Positions 36,289-49,614 of a DNA stretch of 64,000 nucleotides are shown here, in pieces. Made by a program: the position numbers and the translations under genes. A model generated the notes under the pieces. That model was not told the origin of the DNA, did not search any database, and saw nothing but the letters and a program-made list of their open reading frames with translations. The first letter of the stretch is position 1, and each line of letters begins with the position of its first letter. Source of the stretch: Albula goreensis (taxonomy: Eukaryota > Chordata > Actinopteri > Albuliformes > Albulidae); NCBI GenBank assembly GCA_022829145.1, contig CM040741.1, positions 43,508,534 to 43,572,533 of the forward strand, read 5' to 3'.

Positions 36289-37638
36289 CCACCTCCCCTA
36301 CACACTCATGTGAAAAAAAAAAACATCTTTTTGATGCACCAGTTAAGGGTTAAAGCTCATCTGGAAAGTGTGTACTCAGTGCACTTTATATATTCAATTT
36401 GTTACATACTGCTTCAAAACACTTCTTCATGGACACAATATGTATGCATATGCTTTATGTCACTCTGTGGTTTGTATTCCCAGCCAAACACTTCCTGTGG
36501 GTTTAATTTTATACAGCTCATAATTTTACTTCTATTCAACTCCCCAAAGATATATTAATGTTTAATGATGTTAGTGGATTGAGATGGTAATCACTGTAGA
36601 GAATTACCCTAAATGGTCTTTAAATTTATGTTGCCTGCATTAACCACTCTGTTGTTACCTGTGCTTTAGACTTCCAGGCACTCTACCCGATAATCATGTA
36701 CAAACACATTATTCTCAGTGACTGTTAAACATCTTGTCAAGAATGTTTATAAAACTCTCAACTGTTACTATCAGTCAGATCCTGTAGCACACAGGAATGT
36801 CCCGCCATCTTGACAGATCATTAATATGGATAGAATACCCTTTATCAGTTATCTTTCAATGAAATATTGAATTTGTAGATTGCAATATGGGTGATGTGCT
36901 TATTGGAATGACCTTTGCTTACAAAATGATGTGCAGCCAAGTTTAAAATAAAATAAAAATCCTCAACGCCAAGGAATATGGAATTGAATGAACTTTCTCA
37001 AGCTGTCAGAACTGCTTACAAAGCAAATTTCAGCTGTAAAGAGCTCTGCTCACCCTTGCATTCAATATAGACAATACCATGCAGTGGACTGTAGTGAATC
37101 ACTAATAACAGAGGATAGATTTAGAGGGACCATTCAATAGGTGGGTAGCTTATAGGGAGTCATAATTAGACATTTTGATTGGTACTTTTTTGCATAACAA
37201 TACAAAGAAATTGTTCAAGTGAGAAGTATTAATATATCATACACAAAATTCTGCATGTAATGCATACAGTAAAGGGTTAAATGTTTTAAACAGTTCATTA
37301 TAGATAAGATTTTCTCCTCATTTTTGTTTTCAAAGTTATTTAATGGTTTGGTTTCAAAGGTAATAAATTATTTGGTTGAAAATTGCCAAACTCATTAAGC
37401 CCAACACCATTTTGATTAATTCATGTGAAAGTTTAATCATCTGAAAGTTAAACCAAGATTTTACATTATACTCAATTCCAGTGTATGGAATTTTCCCAAC
37501 CTGTTAGTAACTTGACAAGTAATGATTTTCAGTTTTTAGCTTTCATGTATTTGCACAAAACTGTAAAACCAGTACAGCAGAAAAGGTGGTATGGGTATTC
37601 TACAGCTTAGGCCAAGTGTGCTTGTAGGCAGACTGGGT

Positions 37639-37704
37639 ATGTGCATGTTTGTGTGTGTGGATTCTTGTCTGTGAGTGTTTGTGTGTGTGTATGTGTGTGT
37701 GTGG
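37639..37704. repeat. GT-rich simple repeat
   Basis: Two (GT)n blocks are separated by GGATTCTTGTCTGTGA. Confidence 0.85.
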
Positions 37705-38329
37705 ATGAGTACAGATCAGTGTTATTGAGTGGTCTTCTCTGGGTTCTCTGGCTAGTTCTTATCCTTGATAAATTTATTTGAGTGTGGAATTGTATGTATG
37801 TAATTTGAATTTAAATGTAAGTATACTTTTGATGATGTGGAGAGAAAGTTGGGATTCAGTTCACCCAAATCATTTGGGGGCATTTGGGATTTTGTTGAAC
37901 CATTTGAGTGGGGAAACAGTTTAAGATGCAAGCTTTGACAATCTTTAACATTATTATTGCAAACTGATCAAGCTGTCCTATGGTCCAATGGTCTAAGGCA
38001 ATATGGTTCCTCAAACATCTGAGGTAAGTCAGCTTGTTAGGTTTTACTATATATTGTAAATTGACTGTGCGCTCAAAAATACTGGTGCAGCTGGCTCAAA
38101 GTTTCAACACTAAAGTAATTCTGAAGTTTCCTTCTCTAGTATGATTCTTTTTTGATTAAGGCATACGTAGCAGCAATAGCAATATTAATTATGGTCAAAT
38201 CAAGCTGTAATATAATGTAAAAAAAATATGCCTGATGAACCAAACTGTCTTACTGTTGATCTCATTGAGCTCTCAAAAGATATCATCACCTTACAGCAAA
38301 AAATAATAATTATGGTCTTTCAAACAAAA

Positions 38330-39440
38330 TTTTTCATCTTTTATGACTCCAAAAACTAATAATGAAGATAGGTTTTTTTGATATTTAAAGAACATTTATT
38401 AAGTGTGGATCTCTTGGCAATCTTTCCCATCATTAGCTTTATGGATAAGAAAGCTGATTTTTTTTTGTTTTTGACAAAATCAGATTAGTATATCAGCAAA
38501 CAGAATAAAAAGAGGAACAGCTGCAAGGGCGTTGACATATCATGAACATCAGGGGGCCAATAAATGGAACTCTGTGGAATACCACACAATATTTCATATT
38601 TAAAACATCAGAATCTTTTGATAAATCCCAAAATCCTTCAGCATATTCATTTTCATTCATTATTATGTATACTCTGTCATACAGCCATGTCGTCGTACTG
38701 GCTCTTCCAGAACCCATTATGGTGTTCATAAAGAACATTATGTGCATCCAGATGTTCCAGTGTTAACAATTTCTACTGTATTTTGGAGAAACAGGGTATA
38801 ATTGATGTTACATGATAATTTGTGAAACTACTGGGATCACCAGATTTGGAGTGAGGAGTGATATTGGCAACTTTCATATCTTTGGGAACAATGCTGGTTT
38901 CCATAGATTCTGCACAGATGTACAGTATGTTCATCACGTGATGTGCTTACCCCTTTAACAAAAGCTGCACTTCATTCATCTTGACCTGCTGTTTCCATTA
39001 CTTCTGTTGCATTGATTCGAACTGCAATAATGGAGGGTAATTACCCTTCATACCAGTTAGATGTGATCCATTGATTTCTTCTGCATTACGTGAGAGTAAA
39101 TCAACCACGTTGACCAAAAATCATTGAATCATTAGGGATATCAAAGGCATGGCTGATTGTCTTACTCCCACATTTGAACTGAAATGGAGGTGCATTGGAT
39201 AATTTATTATTCAGTAACTGGTTGATTTTACATTATTTACAGATTACTTCAAATTCCATGGGAAAGGTCTGTTTTTCTAAATAATGCATAAAGGTATATA
39301 TTTGTTTTAATATCTTTACATTCCTCAGCATTCAAGGGACTTTGATTTGAAAGGAGCTTGCAATACAATCTTATCCTTTGGCTGAGGATTTTCTCAAATG
39401 TTTGTGAAGGAATTCAATATTTGCTGCCACCTCATGGTTA
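38330..39440 (-). pseudogene. Fossil of a non-LTR retrotransposon reverse transcriptase
   Basis: On the minus strand several frames in order give diverged LINE reverse-transcriptase motifs. First is a VPKDMKVANITP block (38852-38890) followed by KSGDPSSF. Next are TNYHVTSIIPCFSKI (about 38775-38830, family pattern NYRPIS-LP-FSKI) and LDAHNVLYEHHNGF (about 38715-38760). Then NENEYAEGFWDLSKDSD resembles the family's E-A-G-FLDLSKAFD block, and HRVPFIGPLMFMI resembles GVPQGSILGPLLF. Last is LFAD at about 38486-38503, where the second catalytic aspartate is replaced. The usual segment between LDLSKAFD and GVPQGS is largely deleted. Stops and frame changes are frequent, so it is inactive. It resembles the jockey/I-like or L2-like group; clade not settled. 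Confidence 0.72.
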
Positions 39441-41400
39441 TGATTGTAATTACAAGTTAAAGTCATGCCACCACTTATCTGCTCCTGGAAACAACAGTAA
39501 TACATCGCCCCAGAATATTATACTAAAACTGTTGTAAATATTACACATTATCCAGTATGTAAAATATATTTCCATCAGTTTGTAATTATAATTGTATGCA
39601 GTTACTCTCTTAACTGTTACAAAAAAATTAATTCCTTGACTTTAGAGTCACCCCTGCCGTCCTAAGAAGATTAAATAATTGGACAGTGGTTGAAAGGTTA
39701 TCTTCAGATAATGCACATTTTTTAAATTAGGTTCAAAGTAGCATTTGTGTGAGATGTGATGAACCCGAAATAAATGAGAGTCAGCCTAATCACCACACTG
39801 ATAACTGACTACAGGCAGCTATCAGCAGAATTCATTTAACAATAAAAAACACTAATCCCACAATCACTTCATTCATTATCCACAATCTGCCTCCTCCCCT
39901 CCAAACCACACAACTGCAGTCTTAGCCACGATAACAAAAACTCAGTCCTGACCTGACACCTAACCCAGATTTCCAGAATATTCTCAAGGAATCCGTGAGG
40001 GGCAGACAATGTTTACACTATTGAACTTTATCTTTTTTCCATGCCTGCTTTTTTTCCCACAAGATCACCAGCTCCAGTCTTGAATATTTACAGAGAGGCT
40101 GTGACTCCTGCCACGATTTAAATTTTTACCAGTGGGTTTAAGCCCTGTCTTCTCCCAACTCTTGGCAGAGATACAGCTCTGTAGATAAAGCCCCTGATCA
40201 GAGGGAAAGCTAAATCCAGAGTCTTCACCATGTACACTCACACAATTCTCTACCAAGACATTTTAGAGATTAGGAGAGCACCATCTGTTTGGTTGTTAGT
40301 AGTATAGCAACAAAAAAAAGCATAAATAAACTTTAAAAGGCCATTGGAGGAGAATAATGACTTTACCCTACCACAAAGCAGAATGTGTTTCTTGAGTGAT
40401 TCTTGTGTTTAGGTCTTGGCACAATGCACTGATTTAAGCTCTTTCGAGCCTACATCTTTCGAGATAAATTACTACAGCTCCAGCACAAAGGACATTATTT
40501 TGGCTGAGGAAGGGTCCTCTGTTCAAATTCTCTGTTTGTCACCCAGTGATGCCTTTCAGAAAATATTTGATGTAGCCACAAAAATGTTATCATGATGTAT
40601 AATCAAAATAATAGTAATGTATTTATAATATTTTCTCCATCATAACTGTTCTTGACACTGTGAACTATGAAAAGGAAAAATACACATTATGTACAATTAC
40701 TTTTTGGAAAAATATTTTGCCCTGGGACTGCAGACGCAAAATAGTCAGGCCAGACTTGGCATGATACATGAACTGGTGAGATTTATGTTATAAATGGTCA
40801 TTGTGTGAATAAAAAGTATAATAAACAAACCTAACCACTGTGTCATATAGTCAAAAAACTGCAATTATTGCAGTATCATATAACTCAAAATTTAATTGCT
40901 GTAGCAGCTAGGTCACTATGCCTTGGTGGAAAAGGTACCAGAAAAAAAAAGTCTGTAGGTGGTCTCATCCGTGATCTCCTCTTCAGTAGCAGGGTTTTTC
41001 CTCACTGCCATAGACACAAAACAGAGACAGACTCTGACCGTGCACACTGCCAGCCAGATTGCATACTGAAAAAGATTCAAAATATCTCAGTCTCCCATTA
41101 CAACAAGCAGTATGGCCATAGAGAGAGCACTGCATTTTTCCCTCAATAAAACATTTTAATAAGAAAACAACAGTAAGCAAAAGCTTGACATAAACTGGGA
41201 GAGCTAACATGGTTGTCCAGTAAAATGGACTGAAATTTTACTCAGGTATTCTGTGTGAGCTCACATTAACCTTCTGCCCATAAAAACCGTTAATTACATA
41301 AGCGTAAACAATTAATGAACGAGCAACCAGCCCGATGCCAGAGTTAACATGCATCTGTGTAATTAAGCAGTACTGAAGATGAGAAGTCTGTGCTTTGCTG

Positions 41401-41403
<3 letters not shown>

Positions 41404-41466
<63 letters not shown>
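41404..41466. repeat. (CA)31 microsatellite
   Basis: An uninterrupted 63-base AC/CA run. Frames such as the Cys-Val repeat on the minus strand are artefacts. Confidence 0.98.
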
Positions 41467-41467
<1 letters not shown>

Positions 41468-41654
41468 CAAAATGTAATTAAAGCAAACAAAGAGGCTGGA
41501 TTTGTCCTTCAGTTAAATTTAAAATAATATGTTTTTAGAAGATACCAGTATAACTATGCCCAGATTTTGCTCTCAATGTGGTGAACACACCATTGGATGC
41601 ATAAATGTTTTGCAACATAAGGACCGTTAATTAAATCCAGGCCACAGAACCTAC

Positions 41655-41900
41655 ATGATGGCACCAGTACCATGGCAAAAACAAATGGATACCTCCATAA
41701 TGTTTTGGACAAAGACGCATCTTCCTTGATTTAGCCCCGTGTTCCACACTTTTAGATTTGTAATCAAACAATTCACACGTGGTTAAAGATCTTCAAGTTT
41801 TATTAAAGGGTGTTTTTATACACCCTTGGTTTCACCAAGTGCAACTTTTTGTACTTAGCCCTCATCCATTTCAGGGCACCATAATGTTTGGGACATACCA
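41655..41900. mobile_element. Probable dispersed fish repeat with duplicated phrase
   Basis: CCATAATGTTTTGGAC (41695-41710) recurs as CCATAATGTTTGGGAC (41879-41894). Between them are phrases such as AGATTTGTAATCAAACAATTC, GTGGTTAAAG and TTTTATTAAAGGGTGTTTTTA. I recognise this paired phrase from a widespread teleost interspersed repeat, but not its class. The following sequence to about 42170 may belong to it. Confidence 0.45.
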
Positions 41901-42178
41901 ATGTCTTAGTCACGTTCAGTACTTTGTCTTATATGCTTTTCATGCAGTGACTGTTTGAAGTCTGTGACCCATAGAAATCACCACTTGCTGAGTATCTTCT
42001 CTGGTGATGCTCTGTCGGGCCTTTACGGCAGCCATTTTCAGCTCTTGGTGCCTGCCTTAGGTTTCTCTTCAGCATGTGAAATGCATGTTGGATTTAATTC
42101 ATATTGGGTAACTGGATTGTTGGGTCAAGGATTTTCCAGTTATTGGTTTTGGCAGTATGTTTGAAATCATTGTCTTGC

Positions 42179-42203
42179 TATATATATATATATATATATA
42201 TAT
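42179..42203. repeat. (TA)n microsatellite
   Basis: About 12 TA units, followed by an ATTT-rich stretch. Confidence 0.95.
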
Positions 42204-42839
42204 CATTATTTATTTATTTAAATTATATATTTACAAACTTAAGGTATATGTAGATATAGAGAGTCCACGGTCTATAGTGGTGTATACCTTATTAACCACA
42301 TGTTCAGAGTTATGAAACATGCTGAATATTTCCTGAATGTAAATGTGGTCTGTATGCACAGAAGTCAAAGGCAGAAATGCGGTGAAGCTGCTTGCTCAAG
42401 TGGTTTCCCAAAACAAAACAAAACCGAATGTATGTTACCTCCTGAATGTATTCAACATCAAGTTTTCATCATATATTCACATAGGCTACAAATACATTTA
42501 AACATATTAAAAACAGTATAAACACATTAGTAAATATATTAAATCATATAATATCATATAAGTACACTAGATTTCAATGAAAACTGTTAATTAACTATTA
42601 TTATGTCAGATTTAGTTGTGGCAAGATATTTGATCATATGAGAATTAAAATACTAAACTAAACTTATAATTTCACCAAATCCTCTCAGCAGTTTGAATTA
42701 TGAGAGAGAGAGAAAAAATGAGAACTTTCAACCACAAACTACCTGAGAAACTAGATCAAACAAAAGAGTCTGCTAAGTAGGCAGTTTTGAGATGCTTTAA
42801 AAAGTCCTGGGAAATATAGCTAAGTTTGCCCTCAAAAAC

Positions 42840-43195
42840 GGATCCGTCTGCAGCAGCCTTTTGGTGGTGATGATTGGGGGCTTGCAGCTTCCTGGAGTCT
42901 CTTTAAGAACGGAGAGAATGGGGAAAAATTGAGAGGTTAGCGCTTTGTTGCCAAGCGGCATCTCTCAGCGCTTCTCTCGACTTCACGTACAGCACTGTAA
43001 GCGGCCTGCTTCTATATTCCCAGGGCTGGACTGTCAGCACATCGCTGGCAGGTGAGGTAATTGGGAGACGAGCTTCAGGTGTGCTGCGCCTTCCCAGGGG
43101 AGGCTGCGCCGCCTCACAGCCGCGACAAGAGGAGGCCAACACTGCTCTAGCGATAGTGAATGTACTCACACGACTGCCTCGCGCGGCACCACCAT
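42840..43195. other. CpG-rich patch
   Basis: This segment is clearly richer in G+C and CpG than the surrounding AT-rich DNA, with clusters such as GCTGCGCCGCCTCACAGCCGCGAC and CTCGCGCGGCACC near its right end. It includes an 88-codon minus-strand frame (42903-43169) without recognisable motifs. It could be an unmethylated regulatory element, an old promoter or an exon; none is proven. Confidence 0.4.
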
Positions 43196-46100
43196 ATTTT
43201 TACAAATGTGAAAGTCCTTTTGTAAATGATTTTCCTGTCTGTTGAGCAACAGCATTTTCTAACACATCTGGGCTAATGTGGATCTTACGCTACTTTTGTT
43301 ACAAAAATACATTATAGCTCTGTAGCTCTGTCTCCTTGCTGATACCAAGAGAGTTATGAAATGAGAATGTTTGGGCGTTCTATTTTTCAGTGTTATATGA
43401 CATAGTCCCATGTTACAACCAGAATTGCAACATCCTTTCTATATCCACTGAATCTGCTGTTTAAGGTTATAGTCAGTGATGCTGTCTGTTCCAACCTCCT
43501 TTGTATACCTTATCCTCTACAATCTCCTCCATATAGTCTGTTAACTTTACCATGTTCACTTCCTTATATTCACTTTCTGTATGGATGGCAAGCTGGAGCT
43601 TTTGAATGTAGACAGTATTGCATGAGTGAGAAGCACTGCTTCACAATGAGAAGGAACATTTTGCGTTTTTTTCTTTGCTTTTTTGCATTTTAAAGTACAG
43701 TCATAATGACCAGATCAAAACATGTTAACCTTTTTTACAGCTTGTTGTAGTGAAGAAAATGATAGCTCAGGGTACCTGTCCCATTTGTCTGAATGCCACA
43801 CCCTTGTCTACTGTAACTGTCATTTGTCACTGATGTTCTCGGCTTCCTGTCATCCAGTCATCCATGTCAGTGCACTGACATCCTCCTGTGACCCAAGGCT
43901 ATTGGCCATGTCACATGCTGTCAAACTGGCGTGTGGAGAGAACATGGAAGAAACCCAGGGCCAATCTTTTCTCCCTTCTTCAACGACTCATACTCCATCA
44001 CTGTAAATAAAATATCAAAGGCTACATCCAAGCCATATCCGCGATCCCACATGAAATTAGTCTTCTCCCCCTCCTCATCGCTCACCTCCCTCCTCTTCAC
44101 CCCTGTTCCCATTGCAGATGACAGTGCTGTAGCCATTAAGGTCAAAGCTGACGACATCGGTGGGCTCTGTAATTGCCCAGCTGCTCAGCCTACAAACCTG
44201 AATGCACCAGAGCTATCACCTGGTCTTCTCTCCCTCTCCACCTTTTCTCCACTCACATAATCGGTCTCCTCGATTCTGCTGTCAAACAAACCCACCGCCT
44301 ACTCCCTGAATCTTGCTCCTTCCTGTTTCCTTTTAAGCCCATCTCCCTTCATCTGTTTTCCTTCATCTCCACCTCTTTAATACCTCACCCTACTTCTGTC
44401 TGCTGTCCTTGATCATTTTTAAATCTGATCTTTTTTTAAAAAATCATGTGAATTCCAACAGAGTTCATAAGAGAGACTGAATCAGATGTGGACTGAACAA
44501 TTGTGCACTGAGAAGTTGCTTATTTTAAAATGAGAAGAGAACCGGTGTTTTCACCCTCCCAGAAAATGTATTTTATTTGCCGTGAACAGACATTTGGCAT
44601 GACCACACAAATGTTGTGACAAAATCTTGACCGTGGAAACATATAGTCTTAATGCCAAATTTCTGTTCATTCCAAATGAAAGCACTCTTCAGGGAGCTTG
44701 AATTGAATTTGTGGGTACTGCTCTTTCATTTGTAATGCTTTTTTAAGAGGCACCTGAGAAATTAATGGATGTGCATATGTTTTCTCTGTTCTTGGGCTAT
44801 GCTCCAATTCAAATAAATGGACCGTCATCCCTTCGGCTCGAACACAATACTGTACTAATCAAGCTGGAGTGGCAGTTTCTTTGTATAAAAAAATTGTCAG
44901 GATATTATTGTTACTGTCTGAAGTAAATGTGTGTGAGGATGGCAATTTGTGCAGGTGGATCCGGACTCTGATTTAATATGGCCCTAAAATCCCATGGAGA
45001 CAGCAGTCTCTTTTCATTAGAGTCTGTTTTCATTAGTGCTCCTGGCGAACACCTGTTAGGCAGGTTCACTGCACCAAAGCTGAAAGGAGGGGGATAGTGC
45101 TCTCTCCCATGTGACCTTCTTCTCTGAGGTTAGTCTCTCATGTGTGCCGCTGTTTTTATGAGATAAAGTAGCAGGTGTGTATTAGAGTCAATGTATTACT
45201 CTAAGAAAACATCACAGTACGCATTATAATAATTATATATAGCACTCTTGCTCTAGTTTCATAATATTGCATTATATTATCATAATGTTTGTGTTTGACC
45301 ATATTGTACTGATATAGAACATTTCTGCTAGAATAAAATGGAATTTTGAACATGTATGTTATATAATCATACAGGCCATGGTTTTCTGTTGAAAAGGGAT
45401 CTAATTTCACATCTTTTAACATCACAGCGGAATTTTTGTATTCCTGAATTATGGATAATGTAAAAATGTTTCTTTCTTTCTCAGTCTGTTTAGCTGTAGC
45501 CTATATGATCTCACTGAGAAATGCATTCCTACTCGGTCTGAGGAAGAAAAACGTTGTGTCCAACATCCAAAGCCTTGTTATCTTGATAAATCACTAGATC
45601 AAAGATTGGACTGGGAAGGAGATCGTGCTCTGTTTTTACTTGTCGTTGCAATGAATCCGTTTGGCTTCACTTATTATACAGCAGGCATGGCATGTATTTA
45701 GTTGTAGTACCATCTCTGTCCACATGGTGCCACTTTAACTCCAGTGAAACCACTATGCCATCCAAGCTACAAAATGGATGATAGTCATTAGAAATACTTG
45801 TATGCGTCACAACACCAGAGAGCACATACTGTGCCATAAAGAGTTCACCTATTTTGTCGTCTCAGCACAATGAAAACAAGAAAGTACAACATCTGCTCCA
45901 GGATCTTGGTAAGTAAAAGCCTTAACAATCATCAAAATGTGCTGGAGGACATTCAAATGTGGAAAACTGTAGTATCAGTCTAATTTCCCATAGCATTTCA
46001 TTGTTGTCTTAACAGATTTTTAAAAGGGATTCGGTATGGTATTTAGAAATAATAAAATACTTAAATTCAATTCAACTTAATGTTTTTGTTGTGTTCATTT

Positions 46101-46439
46101 ACTATTAATCACTTCCTATGCATTAGGCTGTGTAAGAGGAATTACCTCTGACTGCACAGTTACCGGCAGTTCCCTACCCAGCCACCCACCTACCCACCCA
46201 CACACAAAGCCAGTATAAGGGAGCCATTATTTTTTATGACAGATTTATAATGGCAGAGGGAATGCACTACCTCCGCCATCCTGACGCACACAAACATACA
46301 CACATTCAACTTAGAGGCCTGATGAAATCTATTTTCCCTTGAAGTGCTTTGTCATGATTCCCTCCCTTTCCTTCCTGTGTGTTTTTACAAGAGGGTGCAA
46401 ACCTAAGATTAAAAACACACCAAAAAAGTGTTTTCAAGG

Positions 46440-46870
46440 ACCCCAGACAGCATGACCTTAATCGGCTCCTGCACCCGTGCCGAAACGCAGCACGTGTTCT
46501 CCTCGGCGCCCGCCCCCGGTGGTGAGACTTTTCCCTCGCCTGCACCCCCGTCACCCCCCACCCCGCCCTCTCCACTGATTTACGAGGGCGGCCAAATGGG
46601 AGTTTAAATCGGCTCTGGGGACGCTGGGGCCCAACGCGTGGTCACCTTGTGCTGAGCTCGTGGTGGGGAGCAGGCTGAACCGGTCTCTTCAATCAGGGCT
46701 GCTTATGCAATGACTGGCAGAGCCCAGCTTGGGCAGGGCTTCCCACTGGAAGAGACGGGCACATGACCCACCCGTCCTCCCTCCCTCCCTCCCTCCCACG
46801 GGCTGAAACGCCGCAGTGTCCTCCTGCACATGCCCATACGCACTGCCATCGCGCACGCAACTCCTCATGT
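46440..46870. other. CpG-rich patch with CCCT simple repeat
   Basis: A second island of raised CpG content (CGGCGCCCGCCCCCGG, GAGGGCGGCC, CCAACGCGTGGTC) sits in AT-rich DNA. It contains an E-box-like CACGTG at about 46491 and a (CCCT)n run at 46775-46797. No convincing coding frame was seen. A regulatory role is possible only by analogy. Confidence 0.4.
46775..46797. repeat. (CCCT)n simple repeat
   Basis: About five CCTC/CCCT units in tandem. Confidence 0.9.
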
Positions 46871-49591
46871 ATTCACGTCAACATATACACACGTGAATTG
46901 TGTATGCGAGGAATACAAACCTGAATACGACCATCTCTGATTACAATATGCAAATTATAGATGCTAGAATGTATGGGTTATGAAACGATAAACACTTTGG
47001 TCATATAAAACTCACAGAAAATGACCCAAAATGAAATACTGAACATTTTCCTTCCTTGAAAAGTTGTTTGCTTTGCAGTTTCAGCACTGGCATATTTTGT
47101 GTTAATACTGAGGTTCAAAATGTGCAAAACATTCAAAAAGCTCTTCTCTAGGAACCATTTAGTTTGTATACCAAATTATTACTATTCAACGAGCACAGCA
47201 TGTTCTCTTCTGAAGAGAGCCGATTTAGAATTTATCAGGGCCTAAAAGCTTGCATATGGAATGAGTACTAAAATCCACTCACTAAAGCACATATTACTAA
47301 GTATGTTAGTAGCATTCAAACTTCCAGGTTAGGTATCTGATGTCATAGCTGGACTTTTACATTGCTTGTTAATTGACAAAAACAGAATTCTGAACTTATG
47401 GCAACCACACAAGTAACTACCAGATATTTAAGATCTATTTATTTCTCTCAACAGAGAAATAAATGCTGCTTAATGGTAATTAATTAAAATGAAAACATAC
47501 AGATATAACACTGATACAAGGCACTATCTAACACTATCACTAGTATTGTTTTCTCTCAAATGTTTTCTCTGTTAATTTAATTTAAATCTCAATAATGTAA
47601 TTTATCTTTGTATACCATTTCATACCATACCACCAGCACAACACAGACAGACCCACAAACCTCCCACAGACACTAGGCACACTTTTCTATGATCATGCAC
47701 ATAAAGTTGTGAATTTACAGATCAGAACCCCATGTAGATATGTATTTAGCTTAAAACATTGCATTAGCACTGACAGCATGCATGTAGTGTTGACAGAGTT
47801 GATTTTGAATCATTGATTGTTCAAAACATATTACCCCAATCACATTCCAACCCTCTGTCTGAAAGACAAATAATGACCCATACAGACCCATTCAATATCA
47901 ATTTAGTTATTAAAGACTGAAAAGTACTTACTGAATTAACTATTCAAGTCAAATATAAACTAATTAGATATGCATTATCCATCAATCTGTTTAACAATGA
48001 GACAACAAGTGATAGTTAATTGCATGTGAGCATGCTTTATATTCCTAGCGTACAGATTTAATCATTCGCGTATTCTGAATCCTTTTTGAAGGTCTGCAGT
48101 CTTGCCACTTGACATCGCTGGTTAGATAACTTCCTTTGAGCAAGCAAATGTAAAACAAAATGTGTAACACACAGCTGCTACACTGCATTTAAGATGTAAC
48201 CAGATGCTTGTTAGGACACATATGCATCCTCAAGCAACAATATGGTCCATTATATCCTTGACTTGGGAAACCAAGGTTATATAACTAACCTTTTCATTCA
48301 GCACCATAGAGAGAAACTGCTGGAGAACACCCCCTTTGTACAATGTATTAAAGGAAGAGAAACAAATCTGCATTGAAAGTTTTTCATACTTTCTGAGATT
48401 TTCAGTGAAAGCAAAGGAAAATATAGTCTGGTTTTTAGTATCTATTCAATTGGTCTAAAATCATTTGTAAACTTTTAAAAAAAGTCCCTCCAAAAAGTAA
48501 AAGTTTTAGAGTCCTAAAGAGGACTTGTACAACTATATTTTGCAATATTAACATTACAATGAAACATATAGTAATGGTAATAGTTGTAATGTAAATTGCA
48601 GTCCACACATCTAAGGTTCTCAGAATTGTTCAGATTAATTAAATTCAATTAAATACCTTTACGCTAAAGTGCTCTGTTGGGTTTTTGCACCAGATCTATG
48701 GCTGTCCATTCCCATTTCTGTGTCACTGGTCAGCGTACCATTTCTTAAGCTGCTTCCTCTGTGATACTGAAGGAATTTATTTTGTGTATTATCAGAATCC
48801 AAGCTCTGCTCTCATATGTCATATCAGCATCAAAATGTATTTTTGTGTCAACATGAGTTTTATTAGGTAGCAAACTCTCCACAGCATTCTATAATTTGTG
48901 TGGCACTAACTTTATCTGAGTTTCTATATCAAGTAATGACTCATTCAATGACAGCATTGAACCAGCATTTTTTGAGTTGAGTTTATCACCTTTGTTTATT
49001 GGCTTTGTAAAACCTTCGTCAGCCATGATCTTTGTTGCTACTGTAAATACAAGATAAGCATACAGTTTCTTTAAGCAGATTGATGTGTGCTTCATATGGT
49101 AGGCATGCTCTTATGAGCAACTCTGTATTATATGAGCTACACTGCCCTACAGTGACCTCAAATCAATCAAATTATACATTTTCTGAGTACTAATATGGGC
49201 CTTGATTTGGATTCAACCATACCTTAATGCTGATTAAAAGATTTAAAGAGATGGTGGCAGAAAATATATTGTACTCAGTGCCTTAAGATCATCATGAGAC
49301 CATATTTTATTTTTATAAATTATAATATTTATGAAACTGCAAAATCTCTCATAATATATAAAATATGTGGTGAAAAAAATATTTTAAGATGAGAAAGCAA
49401 AACCATTAACAACGCTTAGGACACAAGAATAAATAGGACACTCTAGAAATTCAAATTTCCAATGACCCATTTATGTCAAAGCCAGTTATCAATTACAATG
49501 TATGAGAAAAATAAATGATGTAATTAGTTTCCATTATCGGCAGTCACCCAAAAGACTAAAATGATTTTAGAATTCATTAAAGCAAATAAGC

Positions 49592-49614
49592 ATAAATAAA
49601 TAAATAAATAAATA
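49592..49614. repeat. (AAAT)n microsatellite
   Basis: Five to six AAAT units in tandem. Confidence 0.92.

Larger units (their letters stand above)
33951..38329. other. Non-coding DNA, no gene recognised
   Basis: No coding motif was found. If the exon at 33729-33835 is real, this is upstream flanking sequence of that gene. It contains a (GAA)n run at 35832-35853, the SINE at 36.1 kb and a GT-rich tract at 37.64-37.70 kb. Confidence 0.55.

Noticed and set aside
40490..40560. tRNA-like B-box phrase (CTGTTCAAATTCTC)
   Set aside because: No A box at the right distance and no cloverleaf stems; neither a tRNA nor a supported SINE.
43850..44412. Pyrimidine-rich double open frame, possibly LINE-derived
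   Set aside because: The composition allows open frames without coding. I could not align it to any reverse-transcriptase or endonuclease motif.
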